DNA of 64,000 bases from Amycolatopsis taiwanensis DSM 45107. GTDB lineage: Bacteria; Actinomycetota; Actinomycetes; Mycobacteriales; Pseudonocardiaceae. The notes under the pieces were generated by a model. The model did not search any database, was not told where the DNA came from, and worked only from the letters and a program-made list of their open reading frames with translations. The position numbers and the translations under genes were made by a program. The stretch lies in NCBI RefSeq assembly GCF_000519205.1, contig NZ_JAFB01000014.1:124001-188000 (forward strand), read 5' to 3'. Shown here piece by piece: positions 25,131 through 33,342 of the stretch; within the stretch, counting starts at the first letter, position 1, and each line of letters opens with the position of its first letter.

Positions 25131-25200
25131 TCTCCAACTAACTAGTTGCAATCGAGAGTAGACACCAGCGCGGCCAGAATTGCAACTAGTTAGTTGGAGA
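25131..25200. promoter_or_regulatory. 22-bp perfect inverted repeat forming two TetR operators
   Basis: Positions 25131-25152 and 25179-25200 are exact reverse complements, 22 bp each, with 26 bp between them. Each arm holds the palindrome CAACTA-AC-TAGTTG or its complement, a complete dimer site. The pair covers both divergent promoters, one facing the membrane protein and one facing the TetR gene. Confidence 0.85.
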
Positions 25201-25217
25201 TCTGCTAGAGTCGGGGC

Positions 25218-25820
25218 ATGGCCTGGGACATCGAGCGCACCAAGCGGCGGTTGCTGGACGCGGCGGCCGAGGAGTTCTGCGAGCGCGGGCTCGCCGGCGC
25301 GCGGGTGGACCGGATCGCCGCGGCCGCCGGGGTCAACAAGGAGCGCATCTACCAGTACTTCGGGAAGAAGGACCAACTCTTCGCCACCGTCATCAGCCGC
25401 GAGGTGACCGCGCTGGGCGATGCCGTGCACATCGACGGTGAAGGCCCGCAGGCGGTGATCGACTACGCCGAACGGTTCTTCGACCACGTGTGCCGCAAAC
25501 CCGCGCTGGCGCGCCTGCTGTTCTGGGAGAGTCTGGAGTTGGGCATTCCGGTTGCCGAACCCGAACGACGCCAGAGCATGCGTGACAAGATCGCGGGCAT
25601 CCGTCGTGCGGTCCCGCGGGTTTCGGAAAGCCAAGCGCGAGAACTGCTTTCGACGATCCTGTCGCTGTGCTACAGCTGGCAGGCGTTACCCACGCTGGAC
25701 CGCCTCGCCACCGGCGATCCGGCGCCAAGGGCTTCGCGGCAGCGACAGCGCCGGAAAGCCATCGGACGCCTCGTCTCGGCCGCCCTCACCAGTGCCACCG
25801 TCCTCGACGGCGCCTCGTAA
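25218..25820 (+). CDS. TetR/AcrR-family transcriptional regulator
   Basis: The 200-residue protein has the helix-turn-helix A-R-V-D-R-I-A-A-A-A-G-V-N-K-E-R-I-Y-Q-Y within the first 50 residues, then a TetR_C-type helical domain. The ATG at 25218 lies 18 bp after a perfect operator arm and lacks a strong Shine-Dalgarno, consistent with a short leader. The next gene on this strand was a HAD-like gene starting at 25831, now split by a mobile element. Confidence 0.85.
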   Translation: MAWDIERTKRRLLDAAAEEFCERGLAGARVDRIAAAAGVNKERIYQYFGKKDQLFATVISREVTALGDAVHIDGEGPQAVIDYAERFFDHVCRKPALARLLFWESLELGIPVAEPERRQSMRDKIAGIRRAVPRVSESQARELLSTILSLCYSWQALPTLDRLATGDPAPRASRQRQRRKAIGRLVSAALTSATVLDGAS

Positions 25821-25830
25821 GTGGCACCGG

Positions 25831-25863
25831 ATGGTCAAGCCACTGCTGTTGTTGGACGTCGAC
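25831..25863 (+). pseudogene. 5' end of a HAD-like gene interrupted by the recombinase element
   Basis: ATG 25831 begins M-V-K-P-L-L-L-L-D-V-D, the opening beta strand and nucleophile region of HAD-like phosphatases. It runs into the element's end and stops at 25881. The reading frame continues at 30942 if the intervening 5.08 kb is removed. Confidence 0.7.
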
Positions 25864-25986
25864 TTTACCGACCGCAGGTAGTGCCGCCCGTGATGTCCGT
25901 CTGGGCCTGTGACCAGGACGTCATGGGCTCGTTTACCGACCGGGACCGGGACGTCTGTCATGTTCCGGGTTCGGTACGGAGGACAA

Positions 25987-27165
25987 GTGGCACGGCACGT
26001 CGTGATCGGGGACTTGAGGGTCCAGCGGATCGAGCGGAAGGACGGGCGGAGATCATGGACGATCGTCTGGCCTGAGGGCACGCTCCACACGGAGGCGGAA
26101 CGGTTCCTGCGCGAGCATGAGGGCTCGGGCACGCAGAAGACCTACGCGTACTACCTGGTGGACCATCTGCGCTGGCTGGAGCGCGAGTGCCTGGCCTTCG
26201 ACACGGTCCAACTGCGCGACCTGGAAAGGTACATGGGGATCATCGGTGCCCAGGTCCGCATGCCGCTCGGAGAACCGTGGCGGGTCGGCAAGCGCCCCTA
26301 CAGCCGTTCCGCGCTGTCGACCGCGGCAGCCTGTCTGAAAGGCTTCTACCTGCACCAAGCCTCCCTCGGCATCAACGGCGAACTCGGCAAGAAGCTCGAC
26401 AGGTCCCGGCTGCCGTCGCGGGTGGACCGCCGCCGCTCGTTCCTCGGTCACGCGAAGTCGCCACTGCCCACGAACCCGCTGGCACCGAAAGGGCCGCACC
26501 GCCGGCACCCGAAGATGCTGCCGGATGGGGCGCGGGAGAGGCTGCTGGAGACGGTGAACGCCGCCCGGGACCGGCTGGTCGTGGACTGGCTCGCCGACGG
26601 GGGCCTGAGGATCGGCGAGCTGTGCGGGTTGCACCTGGTCGACCTGCACCTGCGGGAGAACGCGGCCTGCGGCGAATGCCGCACCCCGCACCTGCACGTC
26701 TGCCACCGGCCCGGCAACCCGAACCATGCCGAGGCCAAGACCAAACACCCATGGCAGGTCACGCGAGGGACGGTCACCGGCGGGCTGATCAAGCGAGTCA
26801 GCCCAGCGATGGTGCACTCCTACTTCGAGTACATGACGACCGAGTACCCGCGCGGCGCTCGGCACGGCATGCTCCTGGTCCAGCTGCACGGCGCCGATGC
26901 CGGCCAGCCGTGGGCCCCGGTCGGTGCCCGCCGGATGCTCGGGCGGGCAGGGAAGCGCGCTGGTCTGGGGCTGGTGAAACCCCATGCCTTCCGGCACACC
27001 TTTACCTCGGCGGTTCTCGACGCCGCGGACGGCAACACCCTGATCGCCCGGGACGCGGGCGGCTGGGCCTCGGCCGCGATGGTCGACGAGGTCTACGGTC
27101 ACGTCGACATCCACGATCCGGTCTTCGATGCCGCTCTGCGCACGGTCTGGGGTGAGAACCGATGA
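25987..27165 (+). CDS. tyrosine recombinase, first gene of the trio (TnpA-like)
   Basis: The 392-residue protein has a core-binding domain at its N terminus and a catalytic domain near residues 190-390. The first catalytic arginine is in D-G-G-L-R-I-G-E-L, the H-x-x-R pair is in H-A-F-R-H-T-F, and the nucleophile tyrosine is in V-D-E-V-Y-G-H-V. The penultimate catalytic His/Trp position reads A-G-G-W-A-S. GTG 25987 is preferred because GGAGG lies 4 nt upstream; a longer reading begins in the element end. The stop overlaps the start of the second recombinase as ATGA. Confidence 0.8.
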   Translation: MARHVVIGDLRVQRIERKDGRRSWTIVWPEGTLHTEAERFLREHEGSGTQKTYAYYLVDHLRWLERECLAFDTVQLRDLERYMGIIGAQVRMPLGEPWRVGKRPYSRSALSTAAACLKGFYLHQASLGINGELGKKLDRSRLPSRVDRRRSFLGHAKSPLPTNPLAPKGPHRRHPKMLPDGARERLLETVNAARDRLVVDWLADGGLRIGELCGLHLVDLHLRENAACGECRTPHLHVCHRPGNPNHAEAKTKHPWQVTRGTVTGGLIKRVSPAMVHSYFEYMTTEYPRGARHGMLLVQLHGADAGQPWAPVGARRMLGRAGKRAGLGLVKPHAFRHTFTSAVLDAADGNTLIARDAGGWASAAMVDEVYGHVDIHDPVFDAALRTVWGENR

Positions 27166-29783
27166 AGCGCCGGGACGCCTTCCTGTTGCCCTTGCTGACC
27201 TCGCACCAGAACGACACGCGGATCGGCAGAGATCGTCTGGAAATCCTCACCGCGCTGATGAACGCACCCTCCTTCGACCCGCTGTTTCGCGACGACATCA
27301 TCCAAATCCCACAGGGACACCAGACCTATCGATGGTTCTGCCGGGTCGGTGGTTGCGAGCGCGCCACCGGCCTCGGCGACTTCTGCCACAGCCATCGAGA
27401 ACAGTGGCTCACGGTCGCGAAGCAAAGAGTCAGCCGGTCGGCTTTCCTCAGCACTGCTGAACCTTTGGGCCAATCAACCGATCATTACGGCAATTTGTCT
27501 TGCCTGATCTGTCCCGAGCGTCCCGCGCGACCGGGTGAGTATCGTCTCTGTGAATTGCACTTCAAAAAGTGGAGTCGGGCGCGAGCCGGGAAAGAAGTCG
27601 CACTCGACTTGGATGGGTGGGTCGCCGAGCAAAGTCCTTCTCCGGGGTTCGGGGCATGCATGGTGCTGGTCTGTCCTCTGTTGGCGGAGTCGCAGCTCGG
27701 ACTCTGCCGTCGGCACGGTAATGCTTACCGGAGGGCAGGTACCCCCGGCGGGGCGTCAATTCCGCAGGGATGGTTGCGTGACGACCAAGCCGCAGTCAGT
27801 TACAAAGACCACAGCCAGTTCCAGGCGTGGTGCAATGCGGAGGCCGCAGTCGCCCTGCCTGCTCAGTTGAACTTGCGCGGCCTGCGTCCGCTGGCGCAGA
27901 AGGAGATTCAGTGGGGGCTGTTCACTCACACTCAACGGTCGCGTCCGGCCCGTTGGGATGTCACCGCGCTCCGAATGGTAGTGAATGCCTGTCGCGAAGC
28001 AGATGCGACCTCGATCATCGATCTGGACGTTTCGTCCTTGACTAAGACCGCCACGGGGATCACGAAAGAGATCCTCCATGAGTTGCGTCTGGTCTATTTC
28101 ACGCGCGAGGAGACCAAGGAGGCTGGATTCATCGAGACCAGGCACTTCGGCGTCAGCCTCGATCAGCGGCTCGGGCATATCGGCCTCACCGAGATCTCCC
28201 AACGATGGCTACAGGGAATCGCGTGGGACTACTTTGCCGAGATCCTGAGTTCGCCCCGATGTCCCAGTGCTCACAAACTCGATCAAATTCGCCGCGCGAT
28301 GACCGAATTGAGCGCTTTCCTTGAAGTCGATGCCCCTGGCGGGGGCCACGACCCCGCAGTCTTGACGAAGGGGCACGCCGATCGCTTCGTCGCAGATCAG
28401 AGACATCGCGAACGCCATGGACTCCCCTCTTTGGCCATGGTCCGGTCCGATGGGAAGCCGAGCATCGTCACGACCGGCACGCGGTCGGTGGTCTTCAACC
28501 ACACGCGCAAGATCCTCCGCAAGGCAATGGACGACGGTGCGACCGATGCTCTCGGCCTCGCGAGAGAGTTTGTCGTCGCGCTGCCGAACGCCGGCGCCAC
28601 GGCCTACCCGAAGCGTCGGCGCCCCTTCGCCGACGAGGTGGCACGCGCACTGGCAGACGAGCGCAACCTCGCCGAGTTCACACGCGTCCACGATGGGGAT
28701 GACGAGGGCGCTCGGGACATCTGGGAGATCATCGTCATCACCGGACGACGGCTGGGGGAGGTCATCGAGCTCCGCTGGAACTGCATCGGTCGGCTCAATG
28801 GGCTCGCGATGCTCTGGCACGACCAGACCAAGGTGGGCAACTACGACGCCGCCATTCGCATCCCCGAGTCGCTCTACGACCTCATCACCGCCCGACAACG
28901 CAAGACGCTCAGCCGGTTCGCCGACGAACACGGCTACACCCCCACCGGCAAAGAACGCGACGGACTCGCGCTGTTCCCCACCAACTACCGCAGCACCGAC
29001 GGAACGATCGCACTGAGCAGACCGTGGTTCTACAGCCGTTTCCGCCCCTGGGTCGACTCCCTGGACATCGGCCATTGCGTTCCCCACCAGGCTCGCCACA
29101 CCCTGGCCACCAGCCTCCTCCGCCAAGGCGCCACCCTCACCCACATCCGTCGCTATCTCGGGCACGTCTCGGACAGGATGGCCGAGCACTACGTCCATCT
29201 CTCCAACACCGATCTGGAGAACGTGCTCCAGCACGTGTGGGTCGCCGGCCCCGGCACGGCCACTCCGGGGGAGCTCCTCTCAGGGGACTCCGCCGAGGCG
29301 CTCACCAAGGAGCAGGCCCTGGCCATCGCGGTCGACCTCGCCCGCCGCAGCACCCCGGCCGAGGGCGGATTCTGCACCTTCCAGCCGGTCGTCGACGGCG
29401 GCGCCTGTCCCTGGAACCTGGACTGCCACAACTGCGACAAATTCGTCCTCTCCGGCGCCGACCTCCTCTACTGGCGGCGCAAGCGCGAGCAGTGGCGGCT
29501 GCTGGCCGAGGGCGCCCCAGACGACGCCACCGCCGACTACCTCCACCGCTACTTCGAGCCGACCGGCCGCGCCATCGACGGTCTGGAGAAGGCCCTGGCC
29601 GGCCTCGGCCTCCTTGATGACGCGCTCGCCCTGGACCTGCGTAAACCGCAGGACTACTTCCATCGCGTGTGGTCCACTGCCTTCCGCGCCACCGATCTCG
29701 CCGACGCGGGCAGCAGGGAGCAGGACGAGTGCAGCGATACGTGCACAACAGACGGCGACGATCTCGAACAGGACATCGCATGA
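27162..29783 (+). CDS. large tyrosine recombinase, second gene of the trio (TnpB-like)
   Basis: The 873-residue protein has Cys/His-rich N-terminal segments (C-R-V-G-G-C then C-H-S-H; C-L-I-C, then C-E-L-H) that look like zinc-binding. A catalytic domain lies around residues 520-700. The catalytic arginine is in I-T-G-R-R-L-G-E-V, the H-x-x-R pair in H-Q-A-R-H-T-L, and the tyrosine in G-H-V-S-D-R-M-A-E-H-Y. A C-terminal Cys cluster (C-P-W-N-L-D-C-H-N-C) follows. This is longer than Tn554 TnpB, but long forms exist in actinobacteria. It is coupled to the first gene by ATGA and overlaps the third by ATGA. Confidence 0.8.
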   Translation: MKRRDAFLLPLLTSHQNDTRIGRDRLEILTALMNAPSFDPLFRDDIIQIPQGHQTYRWFCRVGGCERATGLGDFCHSHREQWLTVAKQRVSRSAFLSTAEPLGQSTDHYGNLSCLICPERPARPGEYRLCELHFKKWSRARAGKEVALDLDGWVAEQSPSPGFGACMVLVCPLLAESQLGLCRRHGNAYRRAGTPGGASIPQGWLRDDQAAVSYKDHSQFQAWCNAEAAVALPAQLNLRGLRPLAQKEIQWGLFTHTQRSRPARWDVTALRMVVNACREADATSIIDLDVSSLTKTATGITKEILHELRLVYFTREETKEAGFIETRHFGVSLDQRLGHIGLTEISQRWLQGIAWDYFAEILSSPRCPSAHKLDQIRRAMTELSAFLEVDAPGGGHDPAVLTKGHADRFVADQRHRERHGLPSLAMVRSDGKPSIVTTGTRSVVFNHTRKILRKAMDDGATDALGLAREFVVALPNAGATAYPKRRRPFADEVARALADERNLAEFTRVHDGDDEGARDIWEIIVITGRRLGEVIELRWNCIGRLNGLAMLWHDQTKVGNYDAAIRIPESLYDLITARQRKTLSRFADEHGYTPTGKERDGLALFPTNYRSTDGTIALSRPWFYSRFRPWVDSLDIGHCVPHQARHTLATSLLRQGATLTHIRRYLGHVSDRMAEHYVHLSNTDLENVLQHVWVAGPGTATPGELLSGDSAEALTKEQALAIAVDLARRSTPAEGGFCTFQPVVDGGACPWNLDCHNCDKFVLSGADLLYWRRKREQWRLLAEGAPDDATADYLHRYFEPTGRAIDGLEKALAGLGLLDDALALDLRKPQDYFHRVWSTAFRATDLADAGSREQDECSDTCTTDGDDLEQDIA

Positions 29784-30362
29784 AGACCGCCAGCGTTCCA
29801 GAACCCCGCACGGCAGCTGCCCTGGCGGCCCGTCGTCGCAAGACCGAGACGGCCCTCCAGCGAGTCCACGAGGCCATCACCTGCCTCCGTCGTGAGAAGG
29901 CACAGATCAGCATCGCCGCCGTCGCCCGTCGCCCGTCGCGCGGACGTATCCCGTACCTTCCTCTACGACAATCCCGAGGCCAGGGCGGCCATCGCCTCAG
30001 CCATGGCCGAGGTCGGCGAGTGCCGGTTGCGGACCCTCGCCGAGCAGGACGACGAGCGTGAGGCGACGTGGCGGGAACGCGCGCTGAACGCCGAGGACGC
30101 CCTCAAGGCAGCCCACGCTGAGATTCTGGCTCAGCGCACCCGCATCGGCGAACTCCTCGGTGAAATCCGGGACTTGCAGGCTGAATGGACCGAGGAAGCC
30201 ATCCAGCGGATCACCACCGAGAACACCACCCTCAAACAGCGGGTCCGCCAGCTCACTGCCGAAAACCGCACCCTCGACGAGCGGCTCAAGGCTGCCCGCT
30301 CCAACCTCCGCTTCCAGGACCGGCGCCTCGCCGACCTCGAAGCCCAGATCGCTGGCAGCTGA
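29780..30362 (+). pseudogene. frameshifted third gene of the trio (TnpC/DUF6262-like)
   Basis: ATG 29780 overlaps the second recombinase stop and starts a basic helical protein (R-R-R-K-T-E-T-A-L-Q-R-V-H-E-A-I). The expected continuation V-A-R-R-A-D-V-S-R-T-F-L-Y is in a +1-shifted frame. At 29921-29941 the unit GTCGCCC occurs twice and then GTCGCGC, one 7-bp copy too many. Removing 7 bp restores a coiled-coil protein of about 190 residues ending at 30362. The carboxyl half is dominated by heptad-like L-x-x-E-x-x repeats. As sequenced the reading frame ends early, so the protein is presumably not made in full. Confidence 0.75.
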
Positions 30363-30381
30363 GAACTCAAGGAGTGCCGCT

Positions 30382-30420
30382 CGGTCCGGTGACCACGGGA
30401 AACCCGTGGTCACCGGGCCG
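30382..30420 (+). terminator. strong hairpin after the recombinase trio
   Basis: CCGGTGACCACGGG (30386-30399), a three-base AAA loop and CCCGTGGTCACCGG (30403-30416) form a perfect 14-bp stem. It extends to 18 bp with one G-U pair. It follows the third gene's stop by about 20 bp and probably ends the transcript, although no T-tract follows. Confidence 0.6.
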
Positions 30421-30443
30421 AGTCGTATGCCAGGATCCGGCGC

Positions 30444-30854
30444 ATGGAGCCCCACAAAGAGTCGGCAGCAGGCGAGGTCATGCGTCAACGCGGCTGGCGC
30501 AAGGCATTCACCGTCCAAGAGATGGTCGACAAGTGGGCCTGGCTCGTGGGCAAGGTCGAGGACGGTTACAGCGACCTGGTGGACGAATACACCAACGACC
30601 TCTACAGCCGGAACTGGCTGCACGAGGCATGGCCGATCCTCACTGAGCGCGTGATCGTCCTATGGACCCCGCAGGTCAAGGCCCTCGACGACCGTTTCCG
30701 GGCTGCCACCGTCTTCGACGACGGCATCTCGTTGTCGCAGTTCCACCGGATCAGCGAATTCGACCCCATCGACATGTGGTGGTGGCGGCGCCACCCTCGT
30801 CTACTCGTCGGCGATCTCGGCCGCTCGCTCCGCTCGGCGGGCGCTACCGACTGA
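30444..30854 (+). CDS. hypothetical protein within the recombinase element
   Basis: The 136-residue product has no recognised domain. It is rich in Trp, Asp and Arg, with segments such as V-D-K-W-A-W-L-V-G-K-V-E-D-G-Y-S, and a late M-W-W-W-R-R run. It lies after the terminator-like hairpin and before the right end of the element, so it may be a cargo gene. A start at 30444 has no strong Shine-Dalgarno. Whether it is expressed is unknown. Confidence 0.4.
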   Translation: MEPHKESAAGEVMRQRGWRKAFTVQEMVDKWAWLVGKVEDGYSDLVDEYTNDLYSRNWLHEAWPILTERVIVLWTPQVKALDDRFRAATVFDDGISLSQFHRISEFDPIDMWWWRRHPRLLVGDLGRSLRSAGATD

Positions 30855-30941
30855 TCCTCCGCAATGGAGCCTGCTACGAATCGCGGCCAGCGACCGCAAT
30901 CACCTGGCCGGCGGCTCGGCCAGGAGGACGACTCGGTCGGT

Positions 30942-31418
30942 GTCGATGTCGAAGCCGAGCACCGGATGACCATGATCGGTTTCCGCCTGCCGGGCTGGAG
31001 TCGTCGCCGGCCCCTTCGGATGTGGCTCAACCCCGCGCTGGGTCCGGCGCTGCTGGAATTGGCCGCGCAGGCCGGATTGGAGCTGGTGTGGGCCACCAAC
31101 TGGGAACATCGGGCCAATACGATGATGGGCCCGGCGATCGGCTTGCCGGTGCTGCCGGTCATCGAGTTTCCAGCCGGGTTGCAGCCCTTGCCGGGACGAC
31201 GGTTCACCTGGAAGTACGGCCCGGTGGCTCGATACGCCGCCGGGCGCCCGCTGGCCTGGCTGGATGACGACTTCGACGTCTATCCGACCGCGCGTGAGGA
31301 ATTCCTGGACCGGCGCCGGGCGGCGAGCGTGCCGACCGAGTTGGTTGGCGTGAATCCACGCATCGGCATCACCGACGACCATCTCGCGTCCGTCGCCGGC
31401 TGGGCGCAATCGCTCTGA
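30942..31418 (+). pseudogene. 3' part of the split HAD-like gene
   Basis: This segment encodes V-D-V-E-A-E-H-R-M and then W-L-N-P-A-L-G-P-A-L-L-E-L. It continues through L-V-W-A-T-N-W-E-H-R-A-N, the motif II region of HAD-like proteins, and W-L-D-D-D-F-D. It lacks its own N terminus; upstream codons belong to the element. Joined to 25831-25863 it gives an in-frame protein of about 168 residues. The classic D-x-D-G-T glycine is not regenerated, so the original was either diverged or lost a few codons. Confidence 0.7.
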
Positions 31419-31457
31419 TCATCGCCAGTGCAGGCGTCTTGCCCAAGGTACGAACGA

Positions 31458-31874
31458 TTACGGTGCGGGCGGAGATGGTTGTGTTCGCAGGTCGCGCACG
31501 GTGCAGGAGAGACCGGGAGCCCGGGCGAGCTTGCTGTCAAGAGTTATCAGGTCGGCACCGAGGGATTCAGCCAGCGCGACATAGGCCGCGTCATACGGCC
31601 ACATGTTGTGCCGCAACTGCCAGATGCGCGGCAGCAAGGGCACGTGATCGTATCGTTTCAGCTTGATGATGCCCAGCAGTTCGAGCGCCCGTTGTGCCTC
31701 GTCGACGGGCAGCTTGCCGCCTCGAACCAGGCCTCGCAAGGTCGACGCGCATTCCAGGTCGACCGCGTACGGAGCGGCGAGCCGTTCGCCGACGGATGCC
31801 GTGCGTACCCTCTCCGCGGGCGCGTCCCTGCCGACGAGGAACTCCACCAGAGCGGACGTGTCCAGAACGATCAA
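31458..31874 (-). CDS. vapC: PIN-domain toxin (VapC family)
   Basis: The 138-residue protein is a single PIN ribonuclease domain. The first acidic residues are in V-L-D-T-S-A-L-V-E. A second acid is in A-V-D-L-E-C-A-S-T-L, and the late D-A-A-Y-V-A-L-A-E and L-I-T-L-D-S-K-L-A segments contain the others. These acids coordinate the magnesium needed for RNA cleavage. Its start overlaps the upstream antitoxin stop by 4 bp (ATGA). Function as a growth-controlling toxin is inferred from the pairing. Confidence 0.85.
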   Translation of the reverse strand: MIVLDTSALVEFLVGRDAPAERVRTASVGERLAAPYAVDLECASTLRGLVRGGKLPVDEAQRALELLGIIKLKRYDHVPLLPRIWQLRHNMWPYDAAYVALAESLGADLITLDSKLARAPGLSCTVRDLRTQPSPPAP

Positions 31875-32107
31875 CTGCGGGCCTCACGCATGTCCGCGAT
31901 CGCATCCATGACATCGTCAGCCGTTACCGCGGAGCGTGCGGCGATGGTCCGTGCCCGTTCCGCGGCCTCTTCCGTGGTCAGCATTTCGGCTTCACCCTCA
32001 AGCAATTGGCGCACATACGACTGCAACGACTGCCCCGCGCGGGCGGCCCGCACCTTCAGCGTGGTCAGCGCGTCGTCGGACACGTCGCGTACGTGAATGG
32101 TAGGCAT
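31871..32107 (-). CDS. vapB: ribbon-helix-helix antitoxin (VapB/FitA-like)
   Basis: The 78-residue protein begins with a ribbon-helix-helix-type strand and helices (I-H-V-R-D-V-S-D-D-A-L-T-T-L-K). It ends with a flexible tail (A-I-A-D-M-R-E-A-R-S) that usually wraps the toxin. The toxin gene follows in an ATGA overlap, as usual for vapBC. It probably represses its own operon through the RHH domain. The ATG at 32107 lies in an AT-rich stretch that may be the promoter. Confidence 0.8.
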   Translation of the reverse strand: MPTIHVRDVSDDALTTLKVRAARAGQSLQSYVRQLLEGEAEMLTTEEAAERARTIAARSAVTADDVMDAIADMREARS

Positions 32108-32186
32108 GGAGCCATTTTAGTCCCAATGAAAGCATTTTGCTAGCGGAACTACCTACCGCCGCGCAGCAAGGGCACGTGGTCACGGG

Positions 32187-32642
32187 CTAGGGGTTGAACA
32201 GCCGTCTTGGGCCTGGGCCTTCCCGGCCGAGCTTGTCGTTGGAGTTGACCAACTCGCACTGCTCGAAGGACAGGCAACCGCAGCCGATGCACTCGGTGAA
32301 GCGGTCGCGCATTTGTTCCAGCCGGGCGATCCGGGCGTTGAGCTCGGCGCTCCAGCATTCTGACGCTTTGACCCAGAATTCGCGGGTGGGGGCTACGCCC
32401 TCGGGTAGCAGGGCGAGGACCTCGCCGATGAACGAGAGCGGGATGCCGAGGTGGTGCGAGGCGCGGATGAAGGCGACTTGGCGAAGGGTTTCCCGGGGGT
32501 AGCGGCGCTGGTTGCCGGTGGTGCGCCGGCTGCGGAGAAGCCCTTGTCGCTCGTAGAAGCGCAGGGCCGAGGCGGGGACTCCGCTGCGCTCGGCGAGTTC
32601 ACCGATGGTGAGCTCGGCGATGCCGGCCGGTAGTGATGCCAT
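32187..32642 (-). CDS. soxR: SoxR redox-sensing MerR-family activator
   Basis: The 151-residue protein has the MerR helix-turn-helix (T-I-G-E-L-A-E-R-S-G-V-P-A-S-A-L-R) and a C-terminal [2Fe-2S] site, C-I-G-C-G-C-L-S-F-E-Q-C (C-x2-C-x-C-x5-C). This cluster senses redox-cycling compounds and, in actinomycetes, endogenous pigments. ATG 32642 begins the conserved region; GTG 32651 is in frame upstream. It is divergent from a flavin reductase gene, with a SoxR-box-like element between them. Actinomycete SoxR regulons often include such NAD(P)H-FMN reductases. Confidence 0.9.
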   Translation of the reverse strand: MASLPAGIAELTIGELAERSGVPASALRFYERQGLLRSRRTTGNQRRYPRETLRQVAFIRASHHLGIPLSFIGEVLALLPEGVAPTREFWVKASECWSAELNARIARLEQMRDRFTECIGCGCLSFEQCELVNSNDKLGREGPGPRRLFNP

Positions 32643-32660
32643 GTGGATCACATTACTTGA

Positions 32661-32678
32661 CTTGAACCCTTGTTGAGG
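32661..32678. promoter_or_regulatory. SoxR-box-like inverted repeat
   Basis: On the minus strand this 18-bp block reads CCTCAA-caaggg-TTCAAG, an imperfect form of the CCTCAAG...CTTGAGG SoxR site. A -35 TTGACT (32657-32662) abuts it, so the box lies in the -35/-10 spacer of the rightward promoter, as in MerR-type activation. Confidence 0.6.
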
Positions 32679-32728
32679 TTTGACGCTGCTGAGGTACAGC
32701 GAATGATCAGCTCTCGAAGGGATTCGCC

Positions 32729-33313
32729 ATGTCTAAAAGCCCGCTCCGGCTCGCGGTGATCGTGGGCAGCACGCGGGAGGGCCGGTTCGGCCCCACCGTC
32801 GCCACCTGGTTCGCCGAGCACGCCGCACAGCGTGCGGACATCGTGGTCGACGTCATCGATCTCGCGGAGGTGCGGCTTCCCGCGTGTTTGTCCAGTGAAC
32901 CCGATCAGGAAGGAGCACGGGCGCTGGCGGTGGTGGGGCCGCGACTGGTCGCGGCCGACGCGTTCGTCGTCGTGACGCCGGAGTACAACCACAGCTATCC
33001 CGCGTCCTTGAAGAACGCGATCGATTGGCACTTCACGCAGTGGCAGGCCAAGCCGGTGGGATTCGTTTCCTATGGCGGTATTTCGGGCGGATTGCGGGCC
33101 GTGGAGCATCTCCGGCACGTCTTCGCCGAACTGCATGCGGTGACCGTGCGCGACACGGTCAGTTTTCACGGCGCTCAATCCCAGTTCGACCCGGCCGGCC
33201 GGCCGACGGACCCGGTGGCGTGCGGGAAGGCCGCCACCAAGTTGCTCGACCAGCTCGTCTGGTGGGGCCGCGCCACGAAGGCGGCCCGCGCCGAACAGCC
33301 GTACGCCGCCTGA
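32729..33313 (+). CDS. NAD(P)H-dependent FMN reductase
   Basis: The 194-residue protein has a flavodoxin-like fold. The phosphate loop is G-S-T-R-E-G-R-F-G and the second flavin-contacting loop is T-P-E-Y-N-H-S-Y-P-A. The S-Y-G-G-I-S-G-G-L-R segment is also conserved in the family. It would reduce FMN or quinones with NAD(P)H. Divergence from soxR with an intervening SoxR-like box points to redox-stress control. The next gene, 29 bp on, encodes a deazaflavin-dependent nitroreductase-family protein and may be co-transcribed. Confidence 0.85.
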   Translation: MSKSPLRLAVIVGSTREGRFGPTVATWFAEHAAQRADIVVDVIDLAEVRLPACLSSEPDQEGARALAVVGPRLVAADAFVVVTPEYNHSYPASLKNAIDWHFTQWQAKPVGFVSYGGISGGLRAVEHLRHVFAELHAVTVRDTVSFHGAQSQFDPAGRPTDPVACGKAATKLLDQLVWWGRATKAARAEQPYAA

Positions 33314-33342
33314 TTTCGCCGGCCTGCCAGAGGAAGAGTGAC

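Larger units (their letters stand above)
25864..30941 (+). mobile_element. RIT-type (recombinase-in-trio, Tn554-like) element inserted in a HAD-like gene
   Basis: The element carries two overlapping tyrosine-recombinase genes and a third coiled-coil gene, the TnpA/TnpB/TnpC arrangement of Tn554 and RIT elements, plus one cargo-like ORF. The left end is TTTACCGACCG (25864-25874), repeated directly at 25932-25942. The right end carries the complement CGGTCGGT (30934-30941). Short GTCGA tracts flank both ends (25858-25862, 30942-30946). Excising the element restores the HAD-like reading frame. Exact ends are inferred from this fit. Confidence 0.75.

Noticed and set aside
25864-25942. Direct repeats TTTACCGACCG as attachment-site duplication
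   Set aside because: Both lie on the same side of the element, inside it, and the true flanks share only GTCGA. They are better read as recombinase arm sites.
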